A stretch of DNA of 64,000 nt from an uncultured Desulfovibrionaceae bacterium (GTDB lineage Bacteria > Desulfobacterota > Desulfovibrionia > Desulfovibrionales > Desulfovibrionaceae), in assembly GCA_949299515.1 (NCBI GenBank), contig CASGAP010000004.1, positions 1-64,000 on the forward strand. Direction: 5' to 3'. Made by a program: the position numbers and the translations under genes. Below the pieces are notes generated by a model that ran no database searches, had not been told where the DNA came from, and worked only from the letters and a program-made list of their open reading frames with translations. Shown here one piece after another: positions 35,723-45,045 of this stretch. How positions within the stretch are numbered: the first letter of the stretch is position 1; every line of letters begins with the position of its first letter.

Positions 35723-36418
35723 ATGTCTTCTGTTTATTCAATAAATAATCCGCTCAGCAACGGATACGGCCTGAACGTATATTCCATAAAGAAAAAACTG
35801 GTTGAAGAAGAAAATGCCGACAGCCAAAGCCTGGCTGACGTTCTCACCCAAAACGGCAGCCTGCCCGCAACAAAACTCGTGGAAAAAGAGGTTGCGGAAC
35901 CGGTTTCGGAACAAGCTCCCGCAGAACAGGACACGGCTTTTGCCATGACCAACGAACAGCTTGCCGCCCTAGTGGAACAAATTGCCGGCGAAATAGGCAT
36001 TCAGGGCAAAATAACCTATTCCGCGCTTATTGCATACCGCGACGGACTTTCCGCGGATTTTCAGGAAACCGTAAAAAACGGCCTTGCAGAGCTCGGCGTT
36101 GCCGAAGATGCGGATTTTCGCCTGAGCCTTGACGAAAACGGCGAACTGCAGGTTTCTTCCAACCACAAAGACAAAGCCAAAATAGAGCAGTTTTTCAAAG
36201 AAAACCCAGAACTTGCCGACAGTTACGAAAAAATCCAAACTCTGAACCAAGTGGAACAGGCCCGCCAAAACAGCGGCATAAGCCTGAGTGACGCTTACGA
36301 AAAAGCCAATCTGCTTTCCTATACCAGCGGTATGCTCGGAACAAATTCCGCCCTTGCCATGACCGGCAGCGGCTCTCTTGCCAGCCTGCTGAACACGGGC
36401 TTCAGCCTTACGGTATAG
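35723..36418 (+). CDS. Unknown protein behind a sigma54-type promoter
   Basis: I do not recognise this 231-residue protein. There is no signal peptide or membrane segment. Residues 20-75 are acidic and probably disordered, about 80-215 are helical with two acidic blocks (YSALIAYRDGLSADFQETVK; KAKIEQFFKENPELADSYEK), and the C-terminus is Ser/Gly/Leu-rich (GSGSLASLLNTGFSLTV). That end looks like the C-terminal segments of secreted flagellar proteins, but this is only a resemblance. GAAGGAT 7 bases upstream fixes ATG 35723. In Desulfovibrio relatives sigma54 often drives motility and nitrogen genes, which gives the only functional hint. Confidence 0.6.
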   Translation: MSSVYSINNPLSNGYGLNVYSIKKKLVEEENADSQSLADVLTQNGSLPATKLVEKEVAEPVSEQAPAEQDTAFAMTNEQLAALVEQIAGEIGIQGKITYSALIAYRDGLSADFQETVKNGLAELGVAEDADFRLSLDENGELQVSSNHKDKAKIEQFFKENPELADSYEKIQTLNQVEQARQNSGISLSDAYEKANLLSYTSGMLGTNSALAMTGSGSLASLLNTGFSLTV

Positions 36419-36460
36419 CCCAAACAAAGCCATAACACACCAAATACAGCAATATTAAAA

Positions 36461-36497
36461 CAAAACAGCAGGAAATTTTCCTGCTGTTTGTGTTTTC
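36461..36497 (+). terminator. Bidirectional terminator
   Basis: AAACAGCAGGAAA and TTTCCTGCTGTTT form a perfect 13-bp stem with a short loop and A/T runs on both flanks, between convergent genes. Confidence 0.85.
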
Positions 36498-36523
36498 CGA
36501 ACTTTTTTACGGCAAAGACGGTC

Positions 36524-37678
36524 TTATTCTATTTCCTGATAAAATTCATCAACGGCAATAAGCAGCTCCAGCGGCGGATTCCAGCCGATGAGCGTTGCCA
36601 TGCGCAAATTCATCGCAAGACTGATAATGCCGCCGTAAACCTGATTAAGACTGCGCGGCTTTGCCCCGCCGACAATATCGACGATCTGCCTGGCGGTAAA
36701 AATGCCTTCTTCCTCCATATTAAGCTGTGAAATGCTGAGCAGGGCCCCGTGTTTCACGTCCTGCTGCCCGGCCTGGGAGAATGTGGGAATATATGCCTGT
36801 ATCAGCGGTTCGAGAATATCCGCGGTGGTTTCGGGCTGCAGCCCGATATTGAGCGTCAGATACACGGCGTCAGCACCCTGCTCCGCAAATTTTTCATGGC
36901 ATAGTTTCAGCCGTTTGCCCGCCAGTGCGGTATCGGAAATGTCAAAGGTATCCGTGCAGCGCAAAAGTTCTATGCCCAGCTCCTGCGCGGCGTTTTCTAT
37001 TTCCGTCAGCGAAACGCTGCTGCGGCCTGCCGGCGTATCTTCGTAGGCTACGCCCAATTTTTTAAAATTGAAAATATTATGGAACAAAATAACCTGATTT
37101 TTATAGCGTTCCGGTTCAATGGAAGCCGCAACGTTGTCCCTGCCGGAATCCTCCACGGACAGGATAATGCCGGACTCCACGGCATTGGTTACGGAAGCCA
37201 CCACCACGGGCACGTCAATATCCGCAAGGGCAAAATCCTGCCCTGCCCACGTGCCGAAAGCAAGCACCAAATCTATTTCTCCCCGGCGCACACGTGCCGT
37301 CAGTCTGTTTTTCACCGTTTCACGCTTGGCGCTGTCCCAGTCGGCGGTATAATGCGCATTTTTCACAAATTCGATGCGACCGCCCGCGTTTTCCGCAAGC
37401 CAGGCCCACATGGGCGCCGTTTCCTCACTGCCTGCCGGCAGCGGCACGTTGCCGTTTTTGATAAGTCCCGCCCGCTGCAGACCTATTGCCACACCGCGCA
37501 GTATGCGCTGATAATCCGAAAATGCGCCGCCCTCGGCATAGGCTATGCGCCAGACTTTCGTATCCGAGCGCTTTTCGGCGGAACCGGAATCCGCCTGTGC
37601 GCAAAACGGCACGCCCGCAAAAACAAACAGCGCCGCAAAAACGGCCGTAATCCGAAAAAATCTTGCAAATAAAGCCAT
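36524..37678 (-). CDS. TrpX-like ABC substrate-binding protein
   Basis: This 384-residue protein has a signal peptide (about 1-30, ITAVFAALFVFAGVPFCAQA). Its body has the two-lobed LacI-like pattern of the ABC_sub_bind (TrpX) family: VWRIAYAEGGAFSDYQRILRG, DLVLAFGTWAGQDF and VPVVVASVTNAVESG. Family members bind hydrophobic or aromatic amino acids or their relatives. No ABC permease or ATPase accompanies it; instead it ends a cluster with an MFS transporter carrying sensor domains, so it may act as a ligand-presenting protein. AAAGGGA sets the start at 37678 rather than the upstream ATG at 37774. Confidence 0.75.
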   Translation of the reverse strand: MALFARFFRITAVFAALFVFAGVPFCAQADSGSAEKRSDTKVWRIAYAEGGAFSDYQRILRGVAIGLQRAGLIKNGNVPLPAGSEETAPMWAWLAENAGGRIEFVKNAHYTADWDSAKRETVKNRLTARVRRGEIDLVLAFGTWAGQDFALADIDVPVVVASVTNAVESGIILSVEDSGRDNVAASIEPERYKNQVILFHNIFNFKKLGVAYEDTPAGRSSVSLTEIENAAQELGIELLRCTDTFDISDTALAGKRLKLCHEKFAEQGADAVYLTLNIGLQPETTADILEPLIQAYIPTFSQAGQQDVKHGALLSISQLNMEEEGIFTARQIVDIVGGAKPRSLNQVYGGIISLAMNLRMATLIGWNPPLELLIAVDEFYQEIE

Positions 37679-37795
37679 AACAGTCCCTTTTGTAAAACAG
37701 TTTGCGAGCGGCGCAGGTCTGCGGCCGTCAATCTTCACTCCGATTGTCCTGTTCAATCGGTTTAATCGGTTCAAACACGCCGAAAATTCAAGAGG

Positions 37796-38926
37796 TCAGC
37801 CGAAGCAGACGGTATCCCCGTCTTCCTCAAGCCATATTTTCCGCGTCTGCGGCGTGCGGAACGAACGCGCAACGGCCCAGTATCCCGGCCTGAAGCCTAT
37901 CATATCTCCGGGCCTTGGCGGCGCACCGCATTCCGTTACATCCAGTATGGTGTAGTTGCCGCTGTAATTGATAAGCCTGGCGCCGGCAAGATACGGCATA
38001 ATGTCTGCGGTATCCGTATGCAGGCTGCCGCAGTCCACGAGCGCCTGTTCCCTTGCCTTAAAAGCTATAGCATTAACTTGCTCCCCGTGTCCATTACTGA
38101 CATAGGTGCCGTTTTTTTTGGGATACTTGGTCTGTACTTCCAAAACCTGCGCCTGCAGCTCAAACACGTCCTGCCGAAAAGCGCCGCCGAGCAGGGGTTC
38201 GTTTCTGTACATATCAAAGCCCACAAACAGCGGGTCGCCCATGCGCAGCTCTATGTTCCAGCCGGGCATATCCCGCATTTTTTCGCGCACGGCCCCATGA
38301 TGTTCGGCAAACCAGTTCCAAAAAATGGTTCCGCCAAGACTTACCGTGGGGTCAGGCACGGAAATCAGCCCGCGTATTTTGCGCATGGCGGCAAAAATCT
38401 GCTCCATGCTTTCAAAATCGGGACACAGCCCCGTAAGACAGCCGAGGGTTGCGCCTAAGCCTGCAAAACGGATATGCACAAAGCGCTTTGCGCGCACAGC
38501 CTCCAAAAATCTGTCAAATTCCCTGCCGCAGGGTATGCCTTCGCGGCCGTCGCCAAGGTCAAGCATTACAAGCACGGAATGAACTTTGCCGAGCCGAGCC
38601 GCCGCATCTTCCAGAGCCTGCAGCCCGTCCAAACCCGAAACCGCGCTGCGCTCAAAGCGCGTAACAACTTCCGCGGCGCGCAGAGCGGGCGCTATATTGA
38701 TATAAGCCTGTTCACAGACAGGATTTTCGCCGAAACACAAATGCTCGTCGATATCCGCAATGCCGACGCGGCATATGCCGTTTTCCCGCAGAAAACGCAT
38801 GACGGGCGGATAGCTAGCCACCATTTTTACCACCGGCAGCCATGTTGCTCCCCAAGCCGCGGCACACTGGCGGACAAGGGCAAGATTATGCGCAAGAGCC
38901 TGTTTTCTTATGCAAAGCTGCGGCAT
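37796..38926 (-). CDS. Fold-type III PLP-dependent amino acid racemase (alanine/ornithine racemase-like)
   Basis: The 376-residue protein resembles alanine racemase N-terminal barrel proteins. The PLP-binding Lys is probably in WLPVVKMVASYPP (about residue 33), with QLCIRKQALAHNLALVRQ at the start, LVMLDLGDGREGIP in the barrel and a C-terminal beta domain with NGHGEQ and VDCGSLHTD. Substrate is unknown; the closest shape is the Orr/YhfX-type family rather than biosynthetic Alr. GGAGGG 6 bases before ATG supports the start at 38926. It overlaps the preceding gene by 19 bases, so translation is coupled. Confidence 0.8.
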   Translation of the reverse strand: MPQLCIRKQALAHNLALVRQCAAAWGATWLPVVKMVASYPPVMRFLRENGICRVGIADIDEHLCFGENPVCEQAYINIAPALRAAEVVTRFERSAVSGLDGLQALEDAAARLGKVHSVLVMLDLGDGREGIPCGREFDRFLEAVRAKRFVHIRFAGLGATLGCLTGLCPDFESMEQIFAAMRKIRGLISVPDPTVSLGGTIFWNWFAEHHGAVREKMRDMPGWNIELRMGDPLFVGFDMYRNEPLLGGAFRQDVFELQAQVLEVQTKYPKKNGTYVSNGHGEQVNAIAFKAREQALVDCGSLHTDTADIMPYLAGARLINYSGNYTILDVTECGAPPRPGDMIGFRPGYWAVARSFRTPQTRKIWLEEDGDTVCFG

Positions 38927-40416
38927 GGCAATCCCTCCTGCGGCAAAAATATACCGCCGCGGCAGGCCAAAAGTTCCTGCCAGTTTTCTTCCCGTTCTCC
39001 CTGCGGCATCAAATCTTCGTACTGATAGTCCAAAGAGCAGAAAAACGCGTCTTTTAAAGACATGGCGCCCAGCTGCTCCCATACCTGCGGGGTCAGCCCG
39101 CCTGCCTGCAGAATTTCCATGCCCCCTGCCCCGCAGTTTCTTTCTTCATTGGCCTGCCGCAGGGAAAAACGCACGCGCAAAGGCAAAGCGCCCGTACAAA
39201 GCGGGGAAGATACGCCAAGGCGGGCTGCAAGAGCGTTTTCGCCGCAGCTTTGCAGGGCTTCGGCTGTTTTCTGCGCCATAACAGGCAGATAAGCACACTG
39301 AAAAACCCCGCCCGCACACACAAGCCCCCGTGCCGCAGCGGTAAGCATAAACGCCAAATACAGAGAAGGCAAAATTTTTCCCTCCCGCAGAGCTGCGGTC
39401 AAATCCCGCGCATTCAGGGAAAATTCCTGTCCGCCGCCGCAAAGCGTGTGTTCTTTTTCCGAATAACACAGACGCTCCCCCTGTTTTTTTTCATTGATTG
39501 CCCAAAATAAAAACGTACCCCGCTCCATGCCGTTCTGCGTATGCGTCCAGCAAGCCCGTTCGCCGTTTAGCCGTGCATAGAGGGCACCGGTCAGCTGAGG
39601 CTCGGTCAGGATAAGGGAACACAAAGAATACGGGTTCTGCAGATCCAAAAGCAGCAAATCGCGCGCAAGCTGCTGCAGTTCCAGACAAACCAGGGGCGGA
39701 AGGGATAAAGAAGCTGCGCAAAGCCGCTCCCACAGCAGGGCATTGCCCACGGACATCTGTTCATGAAACATTTTGCGGTTCAGGAAGGACGGATTTCCGT
39801 AAATTTCCGAGGCAGCCCGACGCAGCAGGCCGCGTTCGTCCTCTGACAGCGCTTCCCATGCTTCGGACTGTCTGCCCGTACCGATGTCGCTCTCGGCACA
39901 GGCAGCCCGCGCACTGACAAAAGCCCGCCTTGCCGCGTTTGACAGCAAAGGCACATGAAACGGCTTATGCGTATTTGCGCGCCGCGGAGCAAACAAAACC
40001 CCGCGCGGAAACGCAGCATTGTCGCACGGCACGCCGCCCCACGCAAAAACAGGCACGGCATACGTGCTTGCCAAAGAAAAAATAAAATTTCCCTGCAAAA
40101 ATTCCGCATGAAAATCAATGCCGTGATGATTGGCGGTCAACGCGGCAAAACGGGTTTCCAGTTCGCGGCGCAGGGCTTTGCCAAGCTCGGGCGAAAACAG
40201 CTCCGCGGTTTTTGCCTCGGCCAAACCGATAATATCGCCGCCGTCCTGCAAAGGCTCTTTGCCGCCCGATTTCGCGGAACCGAAACGCTGCGAATATGCC
40301 GCAAGACTCAGCCTGCCTGCTTCGCCCTCGGCACACGCCATGGCTGCAGGAATGGCAGAACGAAGTTGGCATAGACAGCGCTCCCTGCCAACATTGTTGG
40401 AATAATCTTTCTGCAT
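38908..40416 (-). CDS. Unknown 502-residue protein of the sensor-MFS cluster
   Basis: I do not recognise this protein. It is Ala- and Cys-rich (Cys in about a dozen places, some paired as CLEL and CSLILTE) without a signal peptide or clear membrane helix. A conserved-looking block (HGIDFHAEFLQGNFIFSLAS, about 120-140) and an acidic C-terminus (CSLDYQYEDLMPQGEREENW) stand out. It overlaps the racemase gene and follows the MFS gene by 34 bases. The cluster context suggests an enzyme or chaperone acting on the same amino-acid-like compound, which is inference. ATG 40416 is chosen over 40479; the ribosome site is weak. Confidence 0.6.
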   Translation of the reverse strand: MQKDYSNNVGRERCLCQLRSAIPAAMACAEGEAGRLSLAAYSQRFGSAKSGGKEPLQDGGDIIGLAEAKTAELFSPELGKALRRELETRFAALTANHHGIDFHAEFLQGNFIFSLASTYAVPVFAWGGVPCDNAAFPRGVLFAPRRANTHKPFHVPLLSNAARRAFVSARAACAESDIGTGRQSEAWEALSEDERGLLRRAASEIYGNPSFLNRKMFHEQMSVGNALLWERLCAASLSLPPLVCLELQQLARDLLLLDLQNPYSLCSLILTEPQLTGALYARLNGERACWTHTQNGMERGTFLFWAINEKKQGERLCYSEKEHTLCGGGQEFSLNARDLTAALREGKILPSLYLAFMLTAAARGLVCAGGVFQCAYLPVMAQKTAEALQSCGENALAARLGVSSPLCTGALPLRVRFSLRQANEERNCGAGGMEILQAGGLTPQVWEQLGAMSLKDAFFCSLDYQYEDLMPQGEREENWQELLACRGGIFLPQEGLPCRSFA

Positions 40417-40450
40417 ACAAACCCCGCGCCGCCCGCAAAAAAACGTCTGT

Positions 40451-42895
40451 TTATTCAGCTTTGCCCGCAGGCCGCGCAACTATAAGAAATAACACGGAAA
40501 CGGCAGTTATGGCAATGCCCGTGCTCCATGCCGCGCTGTCTATGCTCATGGACAGCAGTATGGCTCCTGCACAAATCGGGCCAAGCACCTGGCCTATGCG
40601 CTGCACCGCGTCCAGCAGGCTCATGCTTTGGTCAATGCCTATGGCTCTTGCAATGTCAAGCTGCAGCAGATATTCGCTCTGCGCGGGAATATTCAGCCCG
40701 GTGGCAAGGCCGATGAGCACGGAACCGGCAATGGACGCCGCAAGGGGCGAAAACACGCCGAGCACAAACAACGCACAGGCGGACACAATGCCCGCAAGGC
40801 AGACTATGCCTGCCTTGGCTGAAATTTTGGCGACAAATTTGCTGAAAAACGGCGCGCTGTAAATAACAATAAGGCAGTTGAGCATATACACGCGGCCGAT
40901 GTCGGACTGGGACGTGCCCGCGTCTTTGAGATATACCGGCAGAAAATAATTTAAAAAGCCTATGCAGACAATGGCTGAAGGAATAAGGCTGAGCAGAATA
41001 AACCCGAGAAAGCACCTGTCCCCGAGCAATGAGCGTATTTGGGCAAAGGTAAGCTTGGGGCTTTCCTGCGTTTCCTGGCCGGTGCTTTCCGCGGCTTCTG
41101 CCTTTGCGCCGTCCCCGGCTGTCTCCGTTTTTGCGCTCTTTTCACCTTTAAACAGCAGATACGGCATGGAAATAAGACACAGCAGAATAAAAGCGGACAG
41201 CATAAATACGGGAGCATAGCCAAAACGCTCGGCAATCATGGCGCCCATGGCACTGCCGCACAAGGAACCCGCATACACGCCCGCAAACATATCCGCAAGC
41301 AGGCTGTCTTTTACCGTATACGCCTGCGCCGTCAGCAGGGCAAAACCGTAGCCCATGCCCACTATGCCCCTTGCCGCGATAAAATGCCACGGCTCGGCAG
41401 CCAGCATGGAGCCCAAATATCCCATGGAAATACACGCAAGGCCTGCCATAAACGGCACTTTTGCGCCCTGACGCTTAATCCAGTACCCGGCAGCCAGCAC
41501 GCTGAGACCGGTCATGCCCATTTCCGCGGAAATGGGAAGTCCCAGCAGCATATCCCTGGACACGCTGTCCGCCGGCACAAGTTCCGCCATTCTGAGCGGA
41601 ATAAAAGAAATGGACATATCCATGGCAAAAAGCATAAAAAACGCAATGGGCCGCACCAGCGAACTCCTGCATTTGTGCAGGCCTGCCGAAACAGCCTGCC
41701 CGAAAACGGCTTTTTTCTTCTGCTGCAGATACTCGGTGCCGCGCATAAGCAAAAGAAAAATTTCCACCATGAAAATAAGCGACACCGCAACCATGGTCAG
41801 AAGGTCCAGCGCCGCCGTGCGCATATATTCAAACCACACGGAATGCAGCAGTGAAATTTTCAGTTTCCAGTTTGCCTTTGCAATGCCCTGCACCTGCGCG
41901 TCGGCATGGGTATTCAGCACGGGAAAAATCTGCGGCTGCGGCAGAAATTTTTCTTTTCCGGAAAAACTTGCGGCAACAGTATGGCCTAGCGGAGTCAAAA
42001 TTTCAAGGGCAATGGAATGATTATGGGTTGCGCTTATGCCGGCAAGATATTTGTCCGCATTGCCCATGTCTTCGAAAGACATACCCACCAAGAGCAGACG
42101 CTTGAGGGCGCCCGTAAGCAGCTGGCCTGTTTTGGCGGCGTCTTCGCGGATATTTTCCGTATAACGCAGATGGGAAGAATGCAGGGCAAAGGCGCCGTTG
42201 CTCAGCATTACCAGCAAAAACACAAAAATTCCCGCAAACCGGACAACTTTGGAAAAACGCTCCTGCGTAAATTCGGCACGGGTCTTCTTCTGCCACAAAA
42301 AAAGCAGCAGCGAAAAAAGCGCAAGCCCTGCCAGGGCACAGCCTATCTGTATGGCAAGCTGGTCTTTGAACACGGCAAAAAGCTCGTCCCTTATGGGCGC
42401 CGCGCGCATATAGGAAGCTATGTGGCCCGCAAGCAGGCCTTTGCGGTCATACACGGGAACTATCAGGACTTTTCCGTCTTTGCTTTCCCGCAGGATATGC
42501 CCCTTGCCGAGGTCTTTTGCCGTACCCTCAAAAAACGCGTTTTTCGGGAAATCGCCGTGCGCAAGCAGTACATTGCCTTCTTTGTCCAGCGCCGCAAGAG
42601 GCTTTTGCATTATGGAATGATTGTACGCAAGCAGCCTGTCCATGCCCTGAAACGTTTCAAACTGTTTGCCGTAGCGCACGCCCGCGCTTACGTTCAGCGC
42701 AACGGAATCCGCCGCAATTTGTGCAGAAGCCTGCTCGCTGTTCCAAATTTCCCTGTTCATGGACGAAAACAGCAAAGCGTCGTAAATAAGCAGCGTGCAG
42801 ATCAATACAAAAAACCAGCCTGCCGCCGCAGTCCGCTTGAGTTTTCTTGCTTTTCCGTATTCAGTTCCCGTATCCCTCATAGTACTGCCGTTCAT
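40451..42895 (-). CDS. MFS transporter fused to two extracytoplasmic sensor-like domains
   Basis: This 814-residue protein has TM1 at about 22-44, an extracytoplasmic domain to about 178 with Cache/PAS-like stretches (DRLLAYNHSIMQKPLAALD, KDGKVLIVPVYDRKGLLAG), TM2 at about 182-204, TM3 at about 220-240, a second extracytoplasmic domain to about 350 (ADKYLAGISATHNHSI), TM4 at about 358-385 and a complete 12-helix MFS domain (about 412-810). An Ala/Glu-rich cytoplasmic loop separates the two MFS halves (about 588-625). Ordinary MFS proteins are about 400 residues. The layout suggests a ligand-gated transporter or a transporter-derived receptor. AAGGAAGGAAAT precedes ATG. Confidence 0.85.
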   Translation of the reverse strand: MNGSTMRDTGTEYGKARKLKRTAAAGWFFVLICTLLIYDALLFSSMNREIWNSEQASAQIAADSVALNVSAGVRYGKQFETFQGMDRLLAYNHSIMQKPLAALDKEGNVLLAHGDFPKNAFFEGTAKDLGKGHILRESKDGKVLIVPVYDRKGLLAGHIASYMRAAPIRDELFAVFKDQLAIQIGCALAGLALFSLLLFLWQKKTRAEFTQERFSKVVRFAGIFVFLLVMLSNGAFALHSSHLRYTENIREDAAKTGQLLTGALKRLLLVGMSFEDMGNADKYLAGISATHNHSIALEILTPLGHTVAASFSGKEKFLPQPQIFPVLNTHADAQVQGIAKANWKLKISLLHSVWFEYMRTAALDLLTMVAVSLIFMVEIFLLLMRGTEYLQQKKKAVFGQAVSAGLHKCRSSLVRPIAFFMLFAMDMSISFIPLRMAELVPADSVSRDMLLGLPISAEMGMTGLSVLAAGYWIKRQGAKVPFMAGLACISMGYLGSMLAAEPWHFIAARGIVGMGYGFALLTAQAYTVKDSLLADMFAGVYAGSLCGSAMGAMIAERFGYAPVFMLSAFILLCLISMPYLLFKGEKSAKTETAGDGAKAEAAESTGQETQESPKLTFAQIRSLLGDRCFLGFILLSLIPSAIVCIGFLNYFLPVYLKDAGTSQSDIGRVYMLNCLIVIYSAPFFSKFVAKISAKAGIVCLAGIVSACALFVLGVFSPLAASIAGSVLIGLATGLNIPAQSEYLLQLDIARAIGIDQSMSLLDAVQRIGQVLGPICAGAILLSMSIDSAAWSTGIAITAVSVLFLIVARPAGKAE

Positions 42896-43011
42896 ATTTC
42901 CTTCCTTTTATGCATTGATTTACTGTAAAGTGCTTTGCCGCAGCAGTCAATAATTAATAGCAATTCCTATTATGTTACAGCAGCCATGCATTTTCCGTAC
43001 CGAAAACAGAA

Positions 43012-43040
43012 CAAAAAAAAGCCGTTCAAGACGGCTTTCT
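43012..43040 (-). terminator. Terminator of the pst-pho operon
   Basis: On the minus strand AAAGCCGT-CTTGA-ACGGCTTT followed by eight T-rich bases, 22 bases after the phoR stop. Confidence 0.85.
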
Positions 43041-43061
43041 GAAAAAACGGCAAAAACCACA

Positions 43062-44372
43062 TTAAAATTCCAAAATAAATTTTGTCCCTTTTTCCGGAAC
43101 GCTTTCCATTTTTATCTGGATATTGTGAATCATTGCCGCGTGCTTGACAATGCTGAGCCCAAGGCCGGAACCGCCGATTTTGCTGTTGTGGCTTTTGTCC
43201 ACGCGGTAGAAACGTTCAAATATTCTGTCTTGATGTTTCTTGTCGATGCCTATGCCCGTATCTTCGATAATGATTTTGCGGGCGGCAAGGTCCCTGCCCA
43301 CCCAAATCTTTACGGTGCCGTGTTCTTTATTGTATTTTACGGCGTTTTCGCAAAGATTGAACAGCATTTCGTCGAGAATGCAGCGTATGCCGTAAATTTC
43401 GACATTTTCCCCGGACATTTCGATATGCACGTCTTTTTTGTGCGCCACGGGGTTCAGCCTGTTGCAGATTTCCAAAAGCAGGGGGTACAGGTCAACATTT
43501 TCTTTCTGCACGCCGCCTTTGTCCTCGTCAAGCTTGGAAACAAGGATAATATTGTCAATCAGGGCTATAAGACGCTGCGCTTCGTTATAAATGCGCTCGG
43601 CAAAATTCTGTATGTCCTGCTTCTGCACTATGCCGTCTTTGATAAGCTCGGCATAGCCGGAAATGGACGTAAGCGGGGTTTTGAGTTCATGGGACACGTT
43701 GGCGGAAAATTCCCTGCGCATGGTATCGACTTTTTCCTTTTCGATATTCTGTTTTTCGATACTGGCAAGCAGGGGAATGATTTCTTCGTAGTTTTTCCAC
43801 TCCAGCGGATTGGCAAGATTAATCTGGTTAATGGGAACAATTATTTTATCAACCAAAATTTTGGCCAGCACATAGGCAATAATGAGCATGACAAGGGCAG
43901 TGCCCAAAATTATGGGCAGTATCCTCAGCGCCGTAACCCATACCGTATCGAACATTTTGGCGATACGCAGAATTTTGCCGTCCACCATTTCCGCATAATA
44001 GAACATTTTTGTCCCGAGGGTGTCTGAAGTGCGGATATCCTCGCCCACTTCGCCCTTGAGAGCTTCCTGCACTTCCGGCCGCATGAGATGGTTTTCAAAA
44101 TCAATGCCCGTATTGGAATCGTACAGAACGGTTCCCCCGGTGTCGATGACGGTTATGCGGGTATTGGAAAGCGCAGTGTCTATGGTATGCAGAAGGCCGC
44201 TGCCCGTGCCGGCAAGCAGGCGCTTGATGTACTGGGCTTCCTGCCGCACTTCGTTGCGGCTGATGATCACGGACTGGCGGTAAATGATATAGGTGAACGT
44301 ACTGTAACTTATCAGCAGGGTCACTGCGATTAAAAGCAGCATTCCTTTATGGATTTTGGTACGCAGTTTCAT
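43062..44372 (-). CDS. phoR: Phosphate regulon sensor histidine kinase PhoR (PnpS-like)
   Basis: The 436-residue kinase has TM1 (about 10-32), an extracytoplasmic domain (about 33-160), TM2 (about 160-182), a HAMP-like linker (VPINQINLANPLEWKNYEE), HisKA with His in FSANVSHELKTPLTSISGYA (about 232) and HATPase (NAVKYNK, EDTGIGIDKK, GGSGLGLSIVK). It phosphorylates PhoB in phosphate limitation and is kept off by the Pst complex and PhoU. E. coli PhoR lacks a large periplasmic domain; the present one is the PnpS/Firmicute-like form. It follows phoB by 1 base, at the end of the pst operon. Confidence 0.9.
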   Translation of the reverse strand: MKLRTKIHKGMLLLIAVTLLISYSTFTYIIYRQSVIISRNEVRQEAQYIKRLLAGTGSGLLHTIDTALSNTRITVIDTGGTVLYDSNTGIDFENHLMRPEVQEALKGEVGEDIRTSDTLGTKMFYYAEMVDGKILRIAKMFDTVWVTALRILPIILGTALVMLIIAYVLAKILVDKIIVPINQINLANPLEWKNYEEIIPLLASIEKQNIEKEKVDTMRREFSANVSHELKTPLTSISGYAELIKDGIVQKQDIQNFAERIYNEAQRLIALIDNIILVSKLDEDKGGVQKENVDLYPLLLEICNRLNPVAHKKDVHIEMSGENVEIYGIRCILDEMLFNLCENAVKYNKEHGTVKIWVGRDLAARKIIIEDTGIGIDKKHQDRIFERFYRVDKSHNSKIGGSGLGLSIVKHAAMIHNIQIKMESVPEKGTKFILEF

Positions 44373-44373
44373 A

Positions 44374-45042
44374 TTATTTGCTCATTTTGTAGCCTATGCC
44401 CCGTATGGTTTCGATACGGTTTCCGTTGGCGCCGAGCTTTTGGCGCAGTGTTTTGATATGGGCGTCCACGGTTCTGGTTTCGCCGTAAAAATTTACGCCC
44501 CACACTTCGTCAAGCAGGGTATTGCGGGAAATTACGTGTTCGGGATTGGACATCAGTTTTTTGAGTAATTCAAATTCTTTCAGCGTAAGCATGACAAGTT
44601 CTCCGCCGCTTCGCACCTCATGCTTTTCCAAGTCAACGGAAATATCCCCGCAGCTCAGTATTTCCTGCTGCTGTCCCTGCCCCGTGCGGCGCAGCACGGC
44701 TTTCACCCTTGCCACAAGCTCCATAATGCCGAAAGGCTTGGTGATATAATCGTCGGCACCAAGATCCAGACCCTTTACTTTGTCATATTCGGCACTTTTG
44801 GCGGTAAGCAGGATAATGGGAATATGTTTTGTTTTGGCATTGGCTTTGAGTTTCGTGATAATGGCCAGCCCGTCCAAATCCGGAAGCATGATGTCAAGCA
44901 GAATCAAATCAGGCAGTGCATTGTCCAAAGCCTGAAACAATTCGTTCCCGTCCGCAAGGCCGCAGGCGTCAAAACCCGTGGCCTGCAGGGAATAAATGAT
45001 AAGTTCGCGGATATTGTTGTCATCTTCCACACAAAAAATCAT
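44374..45042 (-). CDS. phoB: Phosphate regulon response regulator PhoB
   Basis: This 222-residue OmpR/PhoB-type regulator has a receiver with Asp in LILLDIMLPDLDG (about 51), the conserved Lys in YITKPFG, and a winged helix (about 128-220) with ELVMLTLKEFELLKKLM and RTVDAHIKTLRQKLG. Phosphorylated PhoB binds pho boxes. The operon architecture supports PhoB over other OmpR-type regulators. It begins 3 bases after phoU stops. Confidence 0.9.
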   Translation of the reverse strand: MIFCVEDDNNIRELIIYSLQATGFDACGLADGNELFQALDNALPDLILLDIMLPDLDGLAIITKLKANAKTKHIPIILLTAKSAEYDKVKGLDLGADDYITKPFGIMELVARVKAVLRRTGQGQQQEILSCGDISVDLEKHEVRSGGELVMLTLKEFELLKKLMSNPEHVISRNTLLDEVWGVNFYGETRTVDAHIKTLRQKLGANGNRIETIRGIGYKMSK

Positions 45043-45045
45043 GAA

